A stretch of 64,000 bases of DNA, from contig OY723246.1 in the NCBI GenBank assembly GCA_963210315.1, positions 868,001 to 932,000 on the forward strand. Direction: 5' to 3'. Below the pieces are notes generated by a model that had not been told where the DNA came from, searched no databases, and was given only the letters and a program-made list of their open reading frames with translations. This document shows, piece after piece, positions 22,400 through 33,180 of the stretch. The stretch is from Rhynchopus euleeides. Its lineage: Eukaryota; Euglenozoa; Diplonemea; Diplonemida; Diplonemidae. A program made the translations under genes and the position numbers. Each line of letters starts with the position of its first letter. Position 1 is the stretch's first letter.

Positions 22400-22973
22400 C
22401 TTGGCTGTTTATGGTTACACTTCCCCGCTCGACGATGAAGATTTCCTCAAGTATGCAGATTGTTTAGAGTCCGCCTCCCAGTTTCCGCTCTGCGGGCTTC
22501 GCTTCATGAGAAGCGTTGATTTGATGACATTCAGCGCATCCAGACGGACAAAGTAATGCAGAGGAAGACCTCGTTCGGGCAATTGCACCAGCAAGTACTG
22601 CGTGTTGGGGCGGAGGTTCCAGAAGGGCGGGGCAGGGCATGACTGACCGGGCGGGTTGGGGTTTCGGCGCAAAATCGAGGGTCGACAAATTTTTTCGCCA
22701 CCGGAAAAACCAGATTTTAGTGTCAGGATACAGCCTGCCCACCTCGTCGTAAAAAAAAATACACCAAAAACACGTTTGTGCGGTGCAAATCAGGATGGAG
22801 AGAGGAGAAAAAGGGGCGAAGGGCATCCGTCGCTGGTGAGGACACGTCACGCCTTGCTGCGTCGCGAGCACTAAACTAAAAAAAAGAGGAGGCGTTGTTT
22901 TGTGCGGCAAACCCGGGAAAACAAACCTCACGTATTTTGCCTGGTGAAGGATGGTGTACGTATTCAAAGCAAC
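22400..22973. other. Non-coding stretch
   Basis: I see no gene. Short open frames on the minus strand have no recognisable content. A motif GTTTGTGCGG near 22770 recurs in several parts of the window. Confidence 0.4.
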
Positions 22974-23082
22974 GGGGGCCCTCGCTACCAGTCACAGCTC
23001 GTCACAGCTCGTCAGCCAGTGAGGGGGGGCAGGCTGTTGCTCACTTTCTCTCACTCAGTCACATCTGGTAGCGAAGGCCCCC
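22974..23082. mobile_element. 109-bp miniature element, copy 3 (variant core)
   Basis: Ends and length match the family, with duplication AAC at 22971-22973 and 23083-23085. The interior carries a repeated CAGCTCGTCA and a GGCAGGCTGTTGCTCACTT block shared with the degenerate copy at 12737, which defines a subfamily. Confidence 0.92.
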
Positions 23083-26000
23083 AACAAGGCACGAACGATT
23101 CCACCTGTATGCGTTTTGACGCTTATGGGATGGGAATATCGGGCTGATGGGGTGCCTATAGACATGTCCGTACTTTTGATTGTCAGTCATGTAGGTGTAA
23201 CGACGGAGAAGGGCTGATGGTAGAGACGGTAGGTGGGTACGCACTGTGATCTGCCTCACAAGACTGTGGCAAAGGAATCGTGATACTTCAGCTCTCATCC
23301 GTCACACTTGTTCATTCTTTTTCCTGCTCCACTCTTACGAATGCGTTTGCTTGTGCAACCGGCCGCTCAGGATGGCACAGGGAATGGTGCAGCAAGCAAA
23401 GCAAGTCGCAGGTGGAAGATAAAATAAAGCACACTGAGCTGAGCATCAATGTACAAGCAGGGGTGATTATTTCATGCCGGCCACTCTTGCCAGTTCCACC
23501 ATCGATCTCTCTCTCACTTGGGTTTGATTTGTGTGACGCTTCCACACACCCTCGCCTATGATGAAGGTGAGGGTGCCGACCACATGTCAGTGAGTGAGTC
23601 GGTGATTATGCGCCAGAAAAAAGATGCATTGAGGAGCACCCAATCTTTTAGATTGCCGGTGATTCGCTTATTGTCAGATACCCTGTCCAGCAACTATCGG
23701 AGTTCCGGACTGATTTTGGTTGAACGCACATCTGCTGTCTCAAGGCTGTGTTGAGGCCCTGCGAAGTGGCATGAAGGTGATAATCCTGAAGCTTCAGTTG
23801 TACGATTTCTTTCGTTGCTTCGCGACTTCGTGACGCTTGGTCGCTCGTCACGAGTAATATATCATCGAATCGCAACCCAAAGCTGGTAAGGCGTTGAAAA
23901 GAGGGGCTTTAATTGTCGAGATTCCTTTTCGCGATACTTGTGAAAGAGGGATGGGGGGTTGGGTGACAGGAGTTACATACACGCGAATACTTTTGCAGCA
24001 GTGGAGAACACAATAGATTAGGCACATATACACCCTGCAATCATCCCGCTAGTCAGGGAGGTCCTAGGGTGATAGGTGTGGTGAATAACAGCAAATACAT
24101 CAGCGACACACAAATCGAAGCAATGGGAGGTGGGGCGGGGTGTCATCCTGCAAGTCTCCAGTTGGCCAGCAAGGCGAAACGTACGGGGGAGAGAGCGCTC
24201 AGCCGGGGAAGCGACTCGATGAAGGGCGCTGAGTGGCGGCTGGTGCACTTCCCCTTCCATCCTTACCCGTAGGCAAGAGGTCAGACGGGCATATGCCCCA
24301 GACTAGTAATCATTCTCAAGTACTACCTACACCCTAGACCTCCTTAGACGCAGCAGAGCTGCTTAAACAAGTTTACTTGGTAAGCAGGACTAAAAGATGG
24401 TACATTGCCACATCAAGACTTCGCACACAACTCATCCGTGCCATAAATACACGCCATGTGTTTCAAAGACACGGTGGCAGGATGGATGATGTGAAAAGTC
24501 CGAAGCAGTAAATACACATTGAGCGTTTGCAAATGCTCGGGGAAATCGGCGTTTTCTCGCTGGAAAAGCGTAGGAGCAATGCACCGGACCATATTCGGCA
24601 CCGCAGCGAAGAGCCCCACGTCTCTCACGATTTAGTTACACGGTGCACTAGTAACCCCACTGACAAGTGGATTGACAAGTGGGAAGGGGACAGCAAGCCT
24701 TACGAGGGTGAGGAGGGGGGGTTTGATCGTCGAGAGTGAATGGAAAAGCAAGTCACCCAGCACCTTCTTGCAATGCTAGTCCTTTTTGTCGTCACTACAC
24801 TAGATGTGTTGTACAAGGCAGATCAGTGCACGATGGGAGGGTGTGTAGCAGAGGAGGGGGGGTAGTGAAATCGAATTTGAAGGGAGCACAAGAATGATCA
24901 CCCTTCACTCGTTATGCAGGTTGTGTCTGAAATCCAGTGTTTTTTCCGGCCTGTGTTGTGTTGTTGTACTGTGTGGGCAATTAGGCTGTGATGGTATGCA
25001 AAAACGTTCTTTGGTTCTCATGATCAAACGTCAAGGCACTCATCTGTGGAAATGTGCGTAACTGGTGTCATCATTGTAGTCAGGTTCATGTAGCCTATGT
25101 GACCGCAGTGATGTCTTCAGTCATTCCATTTGCATGTCAGCTTGTTCGTTAAAAGAGGAACGTTCATAGGAACGTTCAGGGGGGGGGGGCGCAAAAAAAT
25201 TGCTTATGGTAGCAGTTTCGGCTGCCAACCCACGACCGTACCATAAGGACGCGGAACACATGCCGGGGCAGCCCGGTACGAGGTGTACCTTTCATCAGGT
25301 GGGTATCGGCAAGATGCACAGCGTCAGGGGTGGGGACAGATAGAGGGCAAAAGATGAAAGGGGCGGTGGGGTAGGGGGGGTGGATTTTAGAGAAAAAGAA
25401 AAAAGAAAAGTGATGATTAAAAGGAGGAGAGAAAGCAGTAAAGAAAAGAATAAAAAAAGAAAAAGAAGATGTGGATCGGAGCACGACTCCACGGGCCACG
25501 GGAAGCATATGAAATGCCTCCCGGATCGGACATTGCGTCTAGGAGTGCGGCAGGGGAGACGGTGTCCAGGGGGGGGGGGGTTTTGAGCGTATGGTGACTA
25601 AGTGCATAGCCAAAGTATAATCTTTGGGGGCACAGAAGCACGCCATTACGCCGTCAGCTATGCATGGCAGGGTCGCTGGTTCCCTGAGGATCGTGTTAAT
25701 CCCGCATACCGGAAGGAAAAAAGGGGTTGGGGGCATGATACAACGTGAGTTTATGAAAGGTATAACTACCGTCTGGCGGCTAGTTGTAATCGGACTCGGG
25801 TTCCGATTGATCCGTCGACATGTTGTCCGTCTGTCTGGATCTTTTGTGTGGTGCGGGGTTATCATCTTCTTCTGTAGATGTATCATCCGGCATCTCCGTA
25901 TCGGGCAGGGCTGGTCCATGAGTCCGTGAGAGGAGGGGGGGGGGGGTCTTCGCTGCCCCAGTAAGTTTTCGGGAAAACTCGACGCTTTTCTCACAAAAGT

Positions 26001-26615
26001 AGGAGAAATGCACCAAAAAAACGCACCATCAGGCATCGGAGCGAAGACCCCCCTCCCTCCCCCCCTCAACGTGCACACAGGCAACTCCCCGGGGCAATTC
26101 CAACTAACTATCGACCCATCGACCCACAAAAAACCGATCCGGGCAGAGGAACGGAACGCCTCAAGGCCTCCACGAGGCCGCTCTCCTTCAGTGAAACCCC
26201 CCCCCCCTCCCGATGGGACCGTGGGTCGAGTAGTCTTGCCTCCCTGTTGGCAACGTTGGATTCGCTTCGGTATCGAACAGAAGTCCCGACGAGACCACTG
26301 ACGAGAACTGACACGCTATATCGCCTTCCCGAGACCAAGGCGCTGATTCACCCGAATGAGTAAGGTTGGCAGTGGCCAGTGGGCACGCCAGGTGCTCTCA
26401 GAGAGATGCAAACGACCAAGAGGCCATCGGGGTTGCGCCATCCCCTCGAGATGGCTTCCTTTTTGTTCAAGAAACCCAGACGAGCTGACCATTCATTTCT
26501 TCTTTGCAACCTGTGCTCTTTTTTTCGCGATTTTTTCTTGTAATTTGTGTGTACCTTGGCTGCCCGCCAACATGGCAGCACAGGGGGGGGGGGGGGGGGG
26601 CGAGTTTAAACACTA
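23083..26615. other. Repeat-rich non-coding stretch
   Basis: This holds repeat Z (about 23690-23860), a segment related to 37960-38040 (about 23519-23600), and joined S1 and S2 copies (24714-24940). It also holds A/G-rich simple sequence (25380-25470) and G runs (25181, 25570, 25935, 26583). No gene is supported. Confidence 0.45.
24714..24940 (-). repeat. Joined copies of S2 and S1
   Basis: Read on the minus strand, an S2 unit ending in an oligo-C tract (24940 to 24853) is followed directly by an S1 unit also ending in oligo-C (24850 to 24714). The tandem, tail-separated arrangement resembles dimeric short retroelements. Confidence 0.6.
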
Positions 26616-26813
26616 CACGGTGGACTCCCACACGTCAGGGTGCACCTTTTTGGGATATCGGAATATCGGGGGTCCAGACCCCCGCGAGTGGGGGTCCGGA
26701 CCCCGCTCGCGGGGGTCTCTGGGCACCAAAAATAGCAGGGCAGACTCCCGCTCGCGGGGGTCGCCCAGACCCCCGCCCCAGACCCCCGCTCCAGGGGGTG
26801 GGAGTCCACCGTG
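26616..26813. mobile_element. 198-bp non-autonomous CACGGTGG element
   Basis: CACGGTGGACTCCCAC and its inverse form the termini, flanked on both sides by TA (26614-26615 and 26814-26815). The interior is built of GACCCCCG/CGGGGGTC palindromes, analogous to but different from the ACTCCCG ones in the 3.1-kb element. It is probably mobilised by the same type of enzyme. Confidence 0.88.
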
Positions 26814-28330
26814 TACAAAACATCAGAGACGATGTCGGGGGTGGGGGGAGAAACAGTAACGGAACAGAACCAGATTGGGGGTGGGGTGGGTGGGTGATTC
26901 CGTGGCACGCGCCAGTTGTCGGCGAGAAGCAGGGGAAAAACAGCATCTGTTGTGGGAGGGCATGCTGTCGTGCACGGCCCAAGCCCAGAGTGATGCGCTC
27001 CGTTGGACTGCTGAACCAGGAACTTGTAAGAGAAGGTCTGACAGAAGGGCACGCCCTCCAGGAAAATGTGCGAAAAGATGGAAATAAAAAAAACGTGCCG
27101 ACAAGTCGGCAATGGAATTCAGGGTTGGGGGTTTGGGAGACCGGCTGCAACCAGGCACCGAGGTCCCAAATGTCCCGAAATGTTTGCCATAAACAACAGT
27201 CCTAGTACGGCGGGGCGATGTGGGCTGCTGAAGAACCGGCCAGATGTTTTGTCTGGGGAGGGGTGGTGAAGCCTCCGGCATGCGTTTCAGGTTATACTCA
27301 TGGAGGAAAATCCACCAACATCCAAACTGCTTTTTCGGTGAGAAGTGCCACTTGAAGTTCTGCTGCTCTTCCTCTACAACTTGCGCTTCCACTGACGAAC
27401 CCTCTTGCCTGATGAAGGGGGTGCTGTGTAGAGCACAGTTGGTTGAGCTGAATGACACGTTTCGCACGAAAGTCGTGTGCGTAAAAACTTTGTTTCTATG
27501 CGCAGCTGAGTCAAGTGATAGCTGTGTGGCTAAGATGCAAATGCTGGCTCCCAAACGTGGATGCAGCAGGCTGGGCTCTCGTTCATTGAGTTGACAGAAA
27601 CTTTTGAGGTCTTCTCGATACAAGCAGTGGTTTCTTTTTGATGTTGAATACAACATGTGATTGTTACTTAGCCTGGTACCGTGGACAACACAAAGATAAA
27701 AACAAGCCCGCTAGGGGTGGTCAGAACATCAGGGGGTTCACACAGGATATGATCATGGAACAAATACCTGCGGAACCCCGTTGATCGAAAGGTGACAGCA
27801 AAACGTGGCAACGAACCAATAACCGCGTCTGTCGTGTTGGAATGCATACACTCGGATCCTCCCGTGCACGTCTTGTGGACAGTGCCCCCAAATGTGTGGA
27901 GGGAGGGAGGGAGAGGGCGGGCGAACCAACAAAAACAAAGACACAGAAAGTTACCCGGTTGTTTGCGCTGAAGGCAACAAAGAAAGGGGGGGAATAAAAT
28001 GTGTTTTGTTTTGGCCCCACACACACACCAAATAACACAAAAACATGTCCGCAAAATTCGCGTGTGTGGTCGGGGCAGGGGCAAGGGCAGGGGCAGGCAC
28101 TGCACCGGGGCTACGAACCCCGAGCAGTTGCATTTCGCAGCCCCTTGCTGGAAGAAAAGAGAAGGGTGATCATGATCGGCAATGATCCAATACAGTGACC
28201 TCAGGAACATTCATGGCAAATACTGTTGCCAAGACAATACCTGCAATAGCTGCATGCCCATGCTCGGAGTAGGGGCTGCACGTTTTTACGGCATGCGTTA
28301 TGAGCGAACTGCCACATATTCAGCCTGCGG
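26814..28330. other. Stretch with no confident gene
   Basis: A long minus-strand open frame (27656-26823, 277 residues) contains a plausible stretch with QQNFKWHFSPKKQFGCWW, but the rest is unlike a protein and no family is recognised. It may be a decayed mobile-element gene. Confidence 0.35.
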
Positions 28331-29484
28331 AAAATTTTTAAAACCCTGTGCCTGGAATTTTGACCGAGTCAGATAAAATTTTCAGTGCAATCCTTCAGCA
28401 CCTCCCCCCTAGATTTTTAGGTTTTCTTGACCCAATGGTCGAAATCTGCGACATAGTGGAAATCCCGGGGACATGTCGAATTCGAAAATTTTGGGTCAAA
28501 AAACCCCAGGGGGGAGGGACCCTTTGGTTTCACCCCCTGCTGGGGGGCCTGGTGGGCGTTCAGGTGAGCTGAGACCCTTCGGGTTCTGACAGAGTGCAGC
28601 AATGGTAATCAACCGTCGTGAACGTACTTTCGTGCCGGCATGGCTATCCATGGGCACCGTGGCATGTCGCCGCATCCGTTCCGATCACAAGTGCCAGAGG
28701 CAAATCAGAAGTCCTCTGGTCCAGTGCAGGCACCTGCGCTGCAGGTACCCAAGGGACTGTTGTGCACAAAAATGCACACGCAAGGGCATCAACTGACCGA
28801 GGCAATGCAGCTCGCAGCCTTTCGATTCGGTTCGGTGCACCAAGCCTCACAAGCTGGTCACGCGATACCAGGATACTCTGCGTGGCATGTTCCGTGCAGC
28901 CGAAATGGCTTGGGCAGCAGTGCACAGGGGAACTTCTGCTGCACTGCGACAGGACAACCCAAGCACGTGCCGCGTACATGTTGGATGAGGAAGATCAGTG
29001 GCTTCTGGGAGGAAGAGGGCGACCGCATCCACGTCGCGGATAACACACTCAGCACACGAGCGGGCGTTGCAAGAAATCCCCCATGTGTAAACAGGGGAAA
29101 TCGGCCTTTTCGGGGGTCCTGGTCAGGAATAAAAATTTTCACACATATTTTTCGACTTCCTGAGGCCAAAAACCGGTGTTCCTGGACCCAGATGTGACAT
29201 CTGGATGACATAATAAAAATCCAGAGTGCCTTAGAGGCGCGCGGGACATTTTTTTTGGGGTTTGTGACTGGGGACCCCCTATTTTGGGGGATTTCCCGTA
29301 GGTGGAAAATGTCGATTTTCCAATTTTAAATCACTCTGGGGGCACCTGCGGGGCCATATTTTGCATTTTCAGACAGGGGACCTACACCCTACAAACCCGA
29401 TTTTCGGGTTTTTTGACCATTTTTTGCCTTGTGCGAAAACGTGATATTTTTTGGACAAAATTCCAGGCACAGGGTTTAAAAAAA
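28331..29484. mobile_element. Inverted-repeat element of about 1.15 kb
   Basis: TTAAAACCCTGTGCCTGGAA (28338 onward) and an inverse carrying TTCCAGGCACAGGGTTTAAA (29461-29480) bound a segment with AT-rich flanks and no confident gene. Confidence 0.55.
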
Positions 29485-29921
29485 GACATTTTTTTTTGCG
29501 CGCGTCCTGTCGTACTGTGGCTGCTTGGTGGGGCTAGCGCAGCAGGTTCTACTTTTGCTTCTACGGGCTCTTTGCACTGTAACATGAACTACACAAACAA
29601 CAAAGCTCTAGGGCAAACAAACCGCGCACTGGCCGGGGTTGAGCTGCGTGGGGCTCCGTGCTGGCGGCATGAACAAGGGGCTGTAGGCAAGTCTACCATT
29701 CACAAGGGGCAGCCCGCTGGTGAGGGGAAAAGGGGGCGAGGTAAAGGGGGGGGGGGGCAGGGGGGGAGAGGCGAAAGCGACTGACAGCGAGGGCGTGGAC
29801 CGACTCCGCTGGCGCATTCACCGGAAGAAAGGGGAAGGGGGCACGGGGGTGGGGAACGGGAGGGGGGGGGGGAGGGGCGAAAGGAAAGAGGGGGGTAGGG
29901 GGGGGGGGAGCCGACCTACGG
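29485..29921. other. G-rich 3' flank of the OTU gene
   Basis: Long G runs (29744-29757, 29861-29871, 29898-29908) interrupt every frame. No reverse transcriptase or helicase coding sequence follows the OTU gene here. Confidence 0.6.
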
Positions 29922-32309
29922 CTATCTCGCTCCCCTGGCGGCCCTACTCCCCTGGCTCTGGGACCCCTGGGAACTCCGCTGCGAAGACCCCCGCGCCCCT
30001 GGCCGGCTCGCCCGCGCCCGCTTGCCTGCCCGCGCCCTCAGACGACAACAGACCACGTTGTACGCCTCCGCCTGTGAGGCCTTGTCATCCCCCAACTCGG
30101 CCCACCAAGCCTGAATGGCCCGGAGCGCCGCCTCCTGCTCCTCCTGCGGTCGGTGCACGTCGGGGCAGAACTGCTCCTCCCACTCCCCCACCGTCGTGGC
30201 CCCGTCGTCCTCATCCATCTCCTGACCACGCTGCGGCGATGCCGACTCCCGCTTCCGCTTCGGCTGCGACGACATCGAGGTGGCTGGTGCTTGCGCAGGG
30301 TTGGAGCCTTCCTCGGTGGCGGTCGGGTCGGAGCGGCCGGTGGCCGGGGCGCCGGTGGGTGCAGGAGGGGGATCACCTTCTCGTCGAGGGGGATCACCCT
30401 GGTCCTGCGGCTGCGGGACCCTCGCAGGCGGCTCCTCCGCGTCCCGAGGCCCCAGATCCATACAGGTCTCCCCCTGCTCCACGCATTCACCACACGCCCT
30501 GCAATCGCAACCGAAACAACGCCAGTGTTCGACTGCGGTATCCACCGCCTCTGCACAGCGGGCACAGTAAAAGCGGCGGCGCGACGGCTGGGACGGCACC
30601 TGGCACATGGGGAGGCCCTGCTCCCCCCCTGGACAGCCAGTCCGCCCCAACACCGGCGAGGGGGCGAGGGCAGACACTGCCTCCGCCAGAGGTGGGGGCA
30701 CCAAAAGGGGGGTGTAGTGCTTTCCCTGATGCTTGACTCCAAGCACTCCGACGAAAGGCTTCACCCGGGGGCGGTGGACCGTGGGGGGCGCTTGATCAGA
30801 TAGGACCACCACAGCCCACCCCGACCCCAGCGCAAGTCCATGTACTGCTACCTGGTCCGCCCAAGAAGCCTCGTCCCGGCTACCCTCGACTCGCATGGCC
30901 GCAGCCCAGGACTCGCTGTTCGGCTCGGCCCGAGCACAAAGGCCTGGGTCACGTAGCACCGCCTGGACGGCTAGCCTCCGCATGCCCGCCGCCGAGCCTC
31001 CCATAATGAAAGCCGCCGCATCGAAGAAGCAGTCGCCTGGTGTGAAACGGAACCCCGTGCACTCCTGCATCCCCAAAGACCGTTGCAGCCTGGACAGACC
31101 GTCCCCTCCCCCTGGGGCCCGGCCCTCCAGCAAAGCCTTTGTCAGTGCGGTGCTCGCCGGGGGCGGAGGAGGGGGCTCCGCTTGCCCCGGCGGATGAGGG
31201 GCCACCCCTTGGTCCTCGCGTGGCAGAGGTAGTGGCGTGCAGACGCACCTGGTGTCGTCTTCGCCCAGCTCACAGCAGGTCGGGCACACCATCCTCGAGC
31301 AGTGACCACACTCCCCATGGTGCACGGCCGTGGTGAAGAGCGACGCACAGAACTGACAGCAACCCGGTGACCCCGACACATCCACGCGCCCCGGGATAAC
31401 CGGGCCCTGCGGCACCTCGACCTCCACACACTTCGTGTATGTGACCTGTTCCACCACCTGGTCCGGCACCGTGACCGGCTTGAACCCCCCGTCCACGCCG
31501 CCCACAAAAAGCGCTTGGCATGGTTCACCTGGGGCCACGAGAAGAGGGGGGAGGTTGTCTCTAAAAACCACAGCGTGGACGTCGAGGGCCACCGCCACCC
31601 CACGGAGGGCCACCTGGTCCACGTCTTCGCCACCCCCGGAAGCCAGCATACGCCCCGCCCACTCGTCGGGGTCTGAGAGGAGCAGACGGAGTGTGGGCGC
31701 TCGACGGACGCACACCACCGCCAGGCGCAGAAGCTTGTCAGCGTCGATGTCAAACCCCAGGTCACACGCCGCGGCCGTCACCGCCACCACCCACGTTGCT
31801 GGGGCCCCCTCCGCCACTGACCCACCCAGGGCGGCGACCTGTTCTGGCATCGTAAGAGCATTACCAAGCCCCTCTGCCAGGTCCTCAATAGCCACTCGCG
31901 CCCCTCCTCGCTTGTCTCTCCACTTTTCGATGACGACAGAGGGGGACGGAGATGTCGGTGCTGCCTCTGCCCGAGGGACCGGGTCCGCCTGGGGCACAGG
32001 GCGCTCCTCATCAGGGTCAATGAACACCTCCCCCTCCCCACGCGAGTCAACCGAGAACCGCATGAAGTGGTCCGGGTTCAGGGGGGCCGCGGCCTCTGTA
32101 GCCAACGCCGTCCGGCTCACTGCTGCTGGCGATATGGGGCCGCATTCAAGGAGTGTTCGACCCAGGATGTGGCTGTACGCGCTACTCACTCTGGTGGCGT
32201 GGCTCTGGGTGACCAGAACCCTGCTTCGCCCCGTCCGTTCTGCTGCTAGGCGGCCCAGCTTGCCGAAAACCTGGTGCGCCGACGGCCCCAGACCCCCGAA
32301 AGCCTCCAT
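29922..32309 (-). CDS. Tandem OTU-like protease protein with two Cys/His clusters
   Basis: This single-exon gene encodes 795 residues. The second OTU-like domain (about 416-536) has the catalytic-Cys block PGDCFFDAAAF (Asp426, Cys427), a central WADQVAVHG, and the terminal GKHYTPLL with His531. OTU enzymes are cysteine proteases, often deubiquitinases. The first unit (about 170-285) aligns with it (DVDQVALRGVAVA against WADQVAVHGLALG; EWAGRM against SWAAAM). It ends GGFKPV with no His, so it is probably inactive. Each unit is followed by a metal-binding-like cluster: Cys317-Cys357 (with CGHCSRMVCPTCC) and Cys582-Cys616 (with CFGCDCRACGEC). A Pro/Glu-rich tail with PKRKRE and an Arg/Ser/Gln-rich end follow. 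OTU domains occur in non-LTR retrotransposons and Helitrons, and the surroundings are transposon-rich. No reverse transcriptase lies nearby, so this may be a truncated element or a domesticated gene. Confidence 0.75.
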   Translation of the reverse strand: MEAFGGLGPSAHQVFGKLGRLAAERTGRSRVLVTQSHATRVSSAYSHILGRTLLECGPISPAAVSRTALATEAAAPLNPDHFMRFSVDSRGEGEVFIDPDEERPVPQADPVPRAEAAPTSPSPSVVIEKWRDKRGGARVAIEDLAEGLGNALTMPEQVAALGGSVAEGAPATWVVAVTAAACDLGFDIDADKLLRLAVVCVRRAPTLRLLLSDPDEWAGRMLASGGGEDVDQVALRGVAVALDVHAVVFRDNLPPLLVAPGEPCQALFVGGVDGGFKPVTVPDQVVEQVTYTKCVEVEVPQGPVIPGRVDVSGSPGCCQFCASLFTTAVHHGECGHCSRMVCPTCCELGEDDTRCVCTPLPLPREDQGVAPHPPGQAEPPPPPPASTALTKALLEGRAPGGGDGLSRLQRSLGMQECTGFRFTPGDCFFDAAAFIMGGSAAGMRRLAVQAVLRDPGLCARAEPNSESWAAAMRVEGSRDEASWADQVAVHGLALGSGWAVVVLSDQAPPTVHRPRVKPFVGVLGVKHQGKHYTPLLVPPPLAEAVSALAPSPVLGRTGCPGGEQGLPMCQVPSQPSRRRFYCARCAEAVDTAVEHWRCFGCDCRACGECVEQGETCMDLGPRDAEEPPARVPQPQDQGDPPRREGDPPPAPTGAPATGRSDPTATEEGSNPAQAPATSMSSQPKRKRESASPQRGQEMDEDDGATTVGEWEEQFCPDVHRPQEEQEAALRAIQAWWAELGDDKASQAEAYNVVCCRLRARAGKRARASRPGARGSSQRSSQGSQSQGSRAARGAR

Positions 32310-33014
32310 CGCAAAGGCCGCGAAAATCTGGCCAGATCTCCTGCAGGGATCACGATACCTCCTGTTCTTCTCTGCCTAAAAAAAAGACACGCCACACAAC
32401 CGAAAACTAGGCTTGCAATTCCCATCTTCCCATATCATCAAGAAAAAATATCGAGCTGCTGTTTGTGCGCAGTGTTTTCCCGATGATGAAAACCATGATG
32501 AACTCATCATTTTTTCATTTTTCCCGAAAATTGGCTTGATGAACTCATCATAACAGGGATTTTCCTTAGGAAAAAATTCTGGGGGCTCCGAGGGTCTTCA
32601 GGGGCACTTTTTCTGATGAGGGACAGTTTTTTCATCACGCACAGAACAACCCCCCTCCCTAACAGGCGCCACCCCCACAGGGTGCTGCTATTAGATGCAG
32701 AAAAAGCTCTCTCAGTTTTTGGTGGTGGAAGGGGGGCAAATGCGAAGAACTGACTGCGACACCTTCTTAAAAGAGAAGGGCGAACTGGAGCGCCAGGCCT
32801 CGCACAGAGGCATCAAGCAGGCGGTGTATTTCCTCCGACCAGCAGTGCCTGCTCATAGGACCCTGTGGTCAACATTTACATGCCATGGATGACCTGCCAA
32901 CCCCAACAGATGTTCACTACCGTGGCCTCCGGCGGCTGGGGGGCTCCGCCCCCCAGACCCCCCAGACCCCCGACGGATTTTCAGGAAACCACTGCGCATA
33001 CTTACAAAATCAGC
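32310..33014. other. 5' flank of the OTU gene and non-coding sequence
   Basis: This contains a TTTGTGCGC motif (32461), paired GATGAACTCATCA palindromes (32488-32552) and an inverted M3 module (about 32908-32968). No gene is supported. Confidence 0.45.
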
Positions 33015-33123
33015 GGGGGCCTTCGCTACCAAGTGTGACTGAGTGAGAAAAAGTGAGCCACGGCGCACTTCCCCTCACTGGCTGACGAGCAGTGACGAGT
33101 AGTGACTGGTAGCGAGGGCCCCC
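33015..33123. mobile_element. 109-bp miniature element, copy 4
   Basis: Ends are intact, with the perfect duplication AGC at 33012-33014 and 33124-33126. Confidence 0.92.
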
Positions 33124-33180
33124 AGCCAGGCCTGGGCGGGGAACGAGCCCTTTTTCCAGGTTTTTTGGGTCGGGGAACCA

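Noticed and set aside
26823..27656. Host gene of 277 residues on the minus strand
   Set aside because: Composition is irregular, the 3' part reads through a low-complexity tract, and no family resemblance was found.
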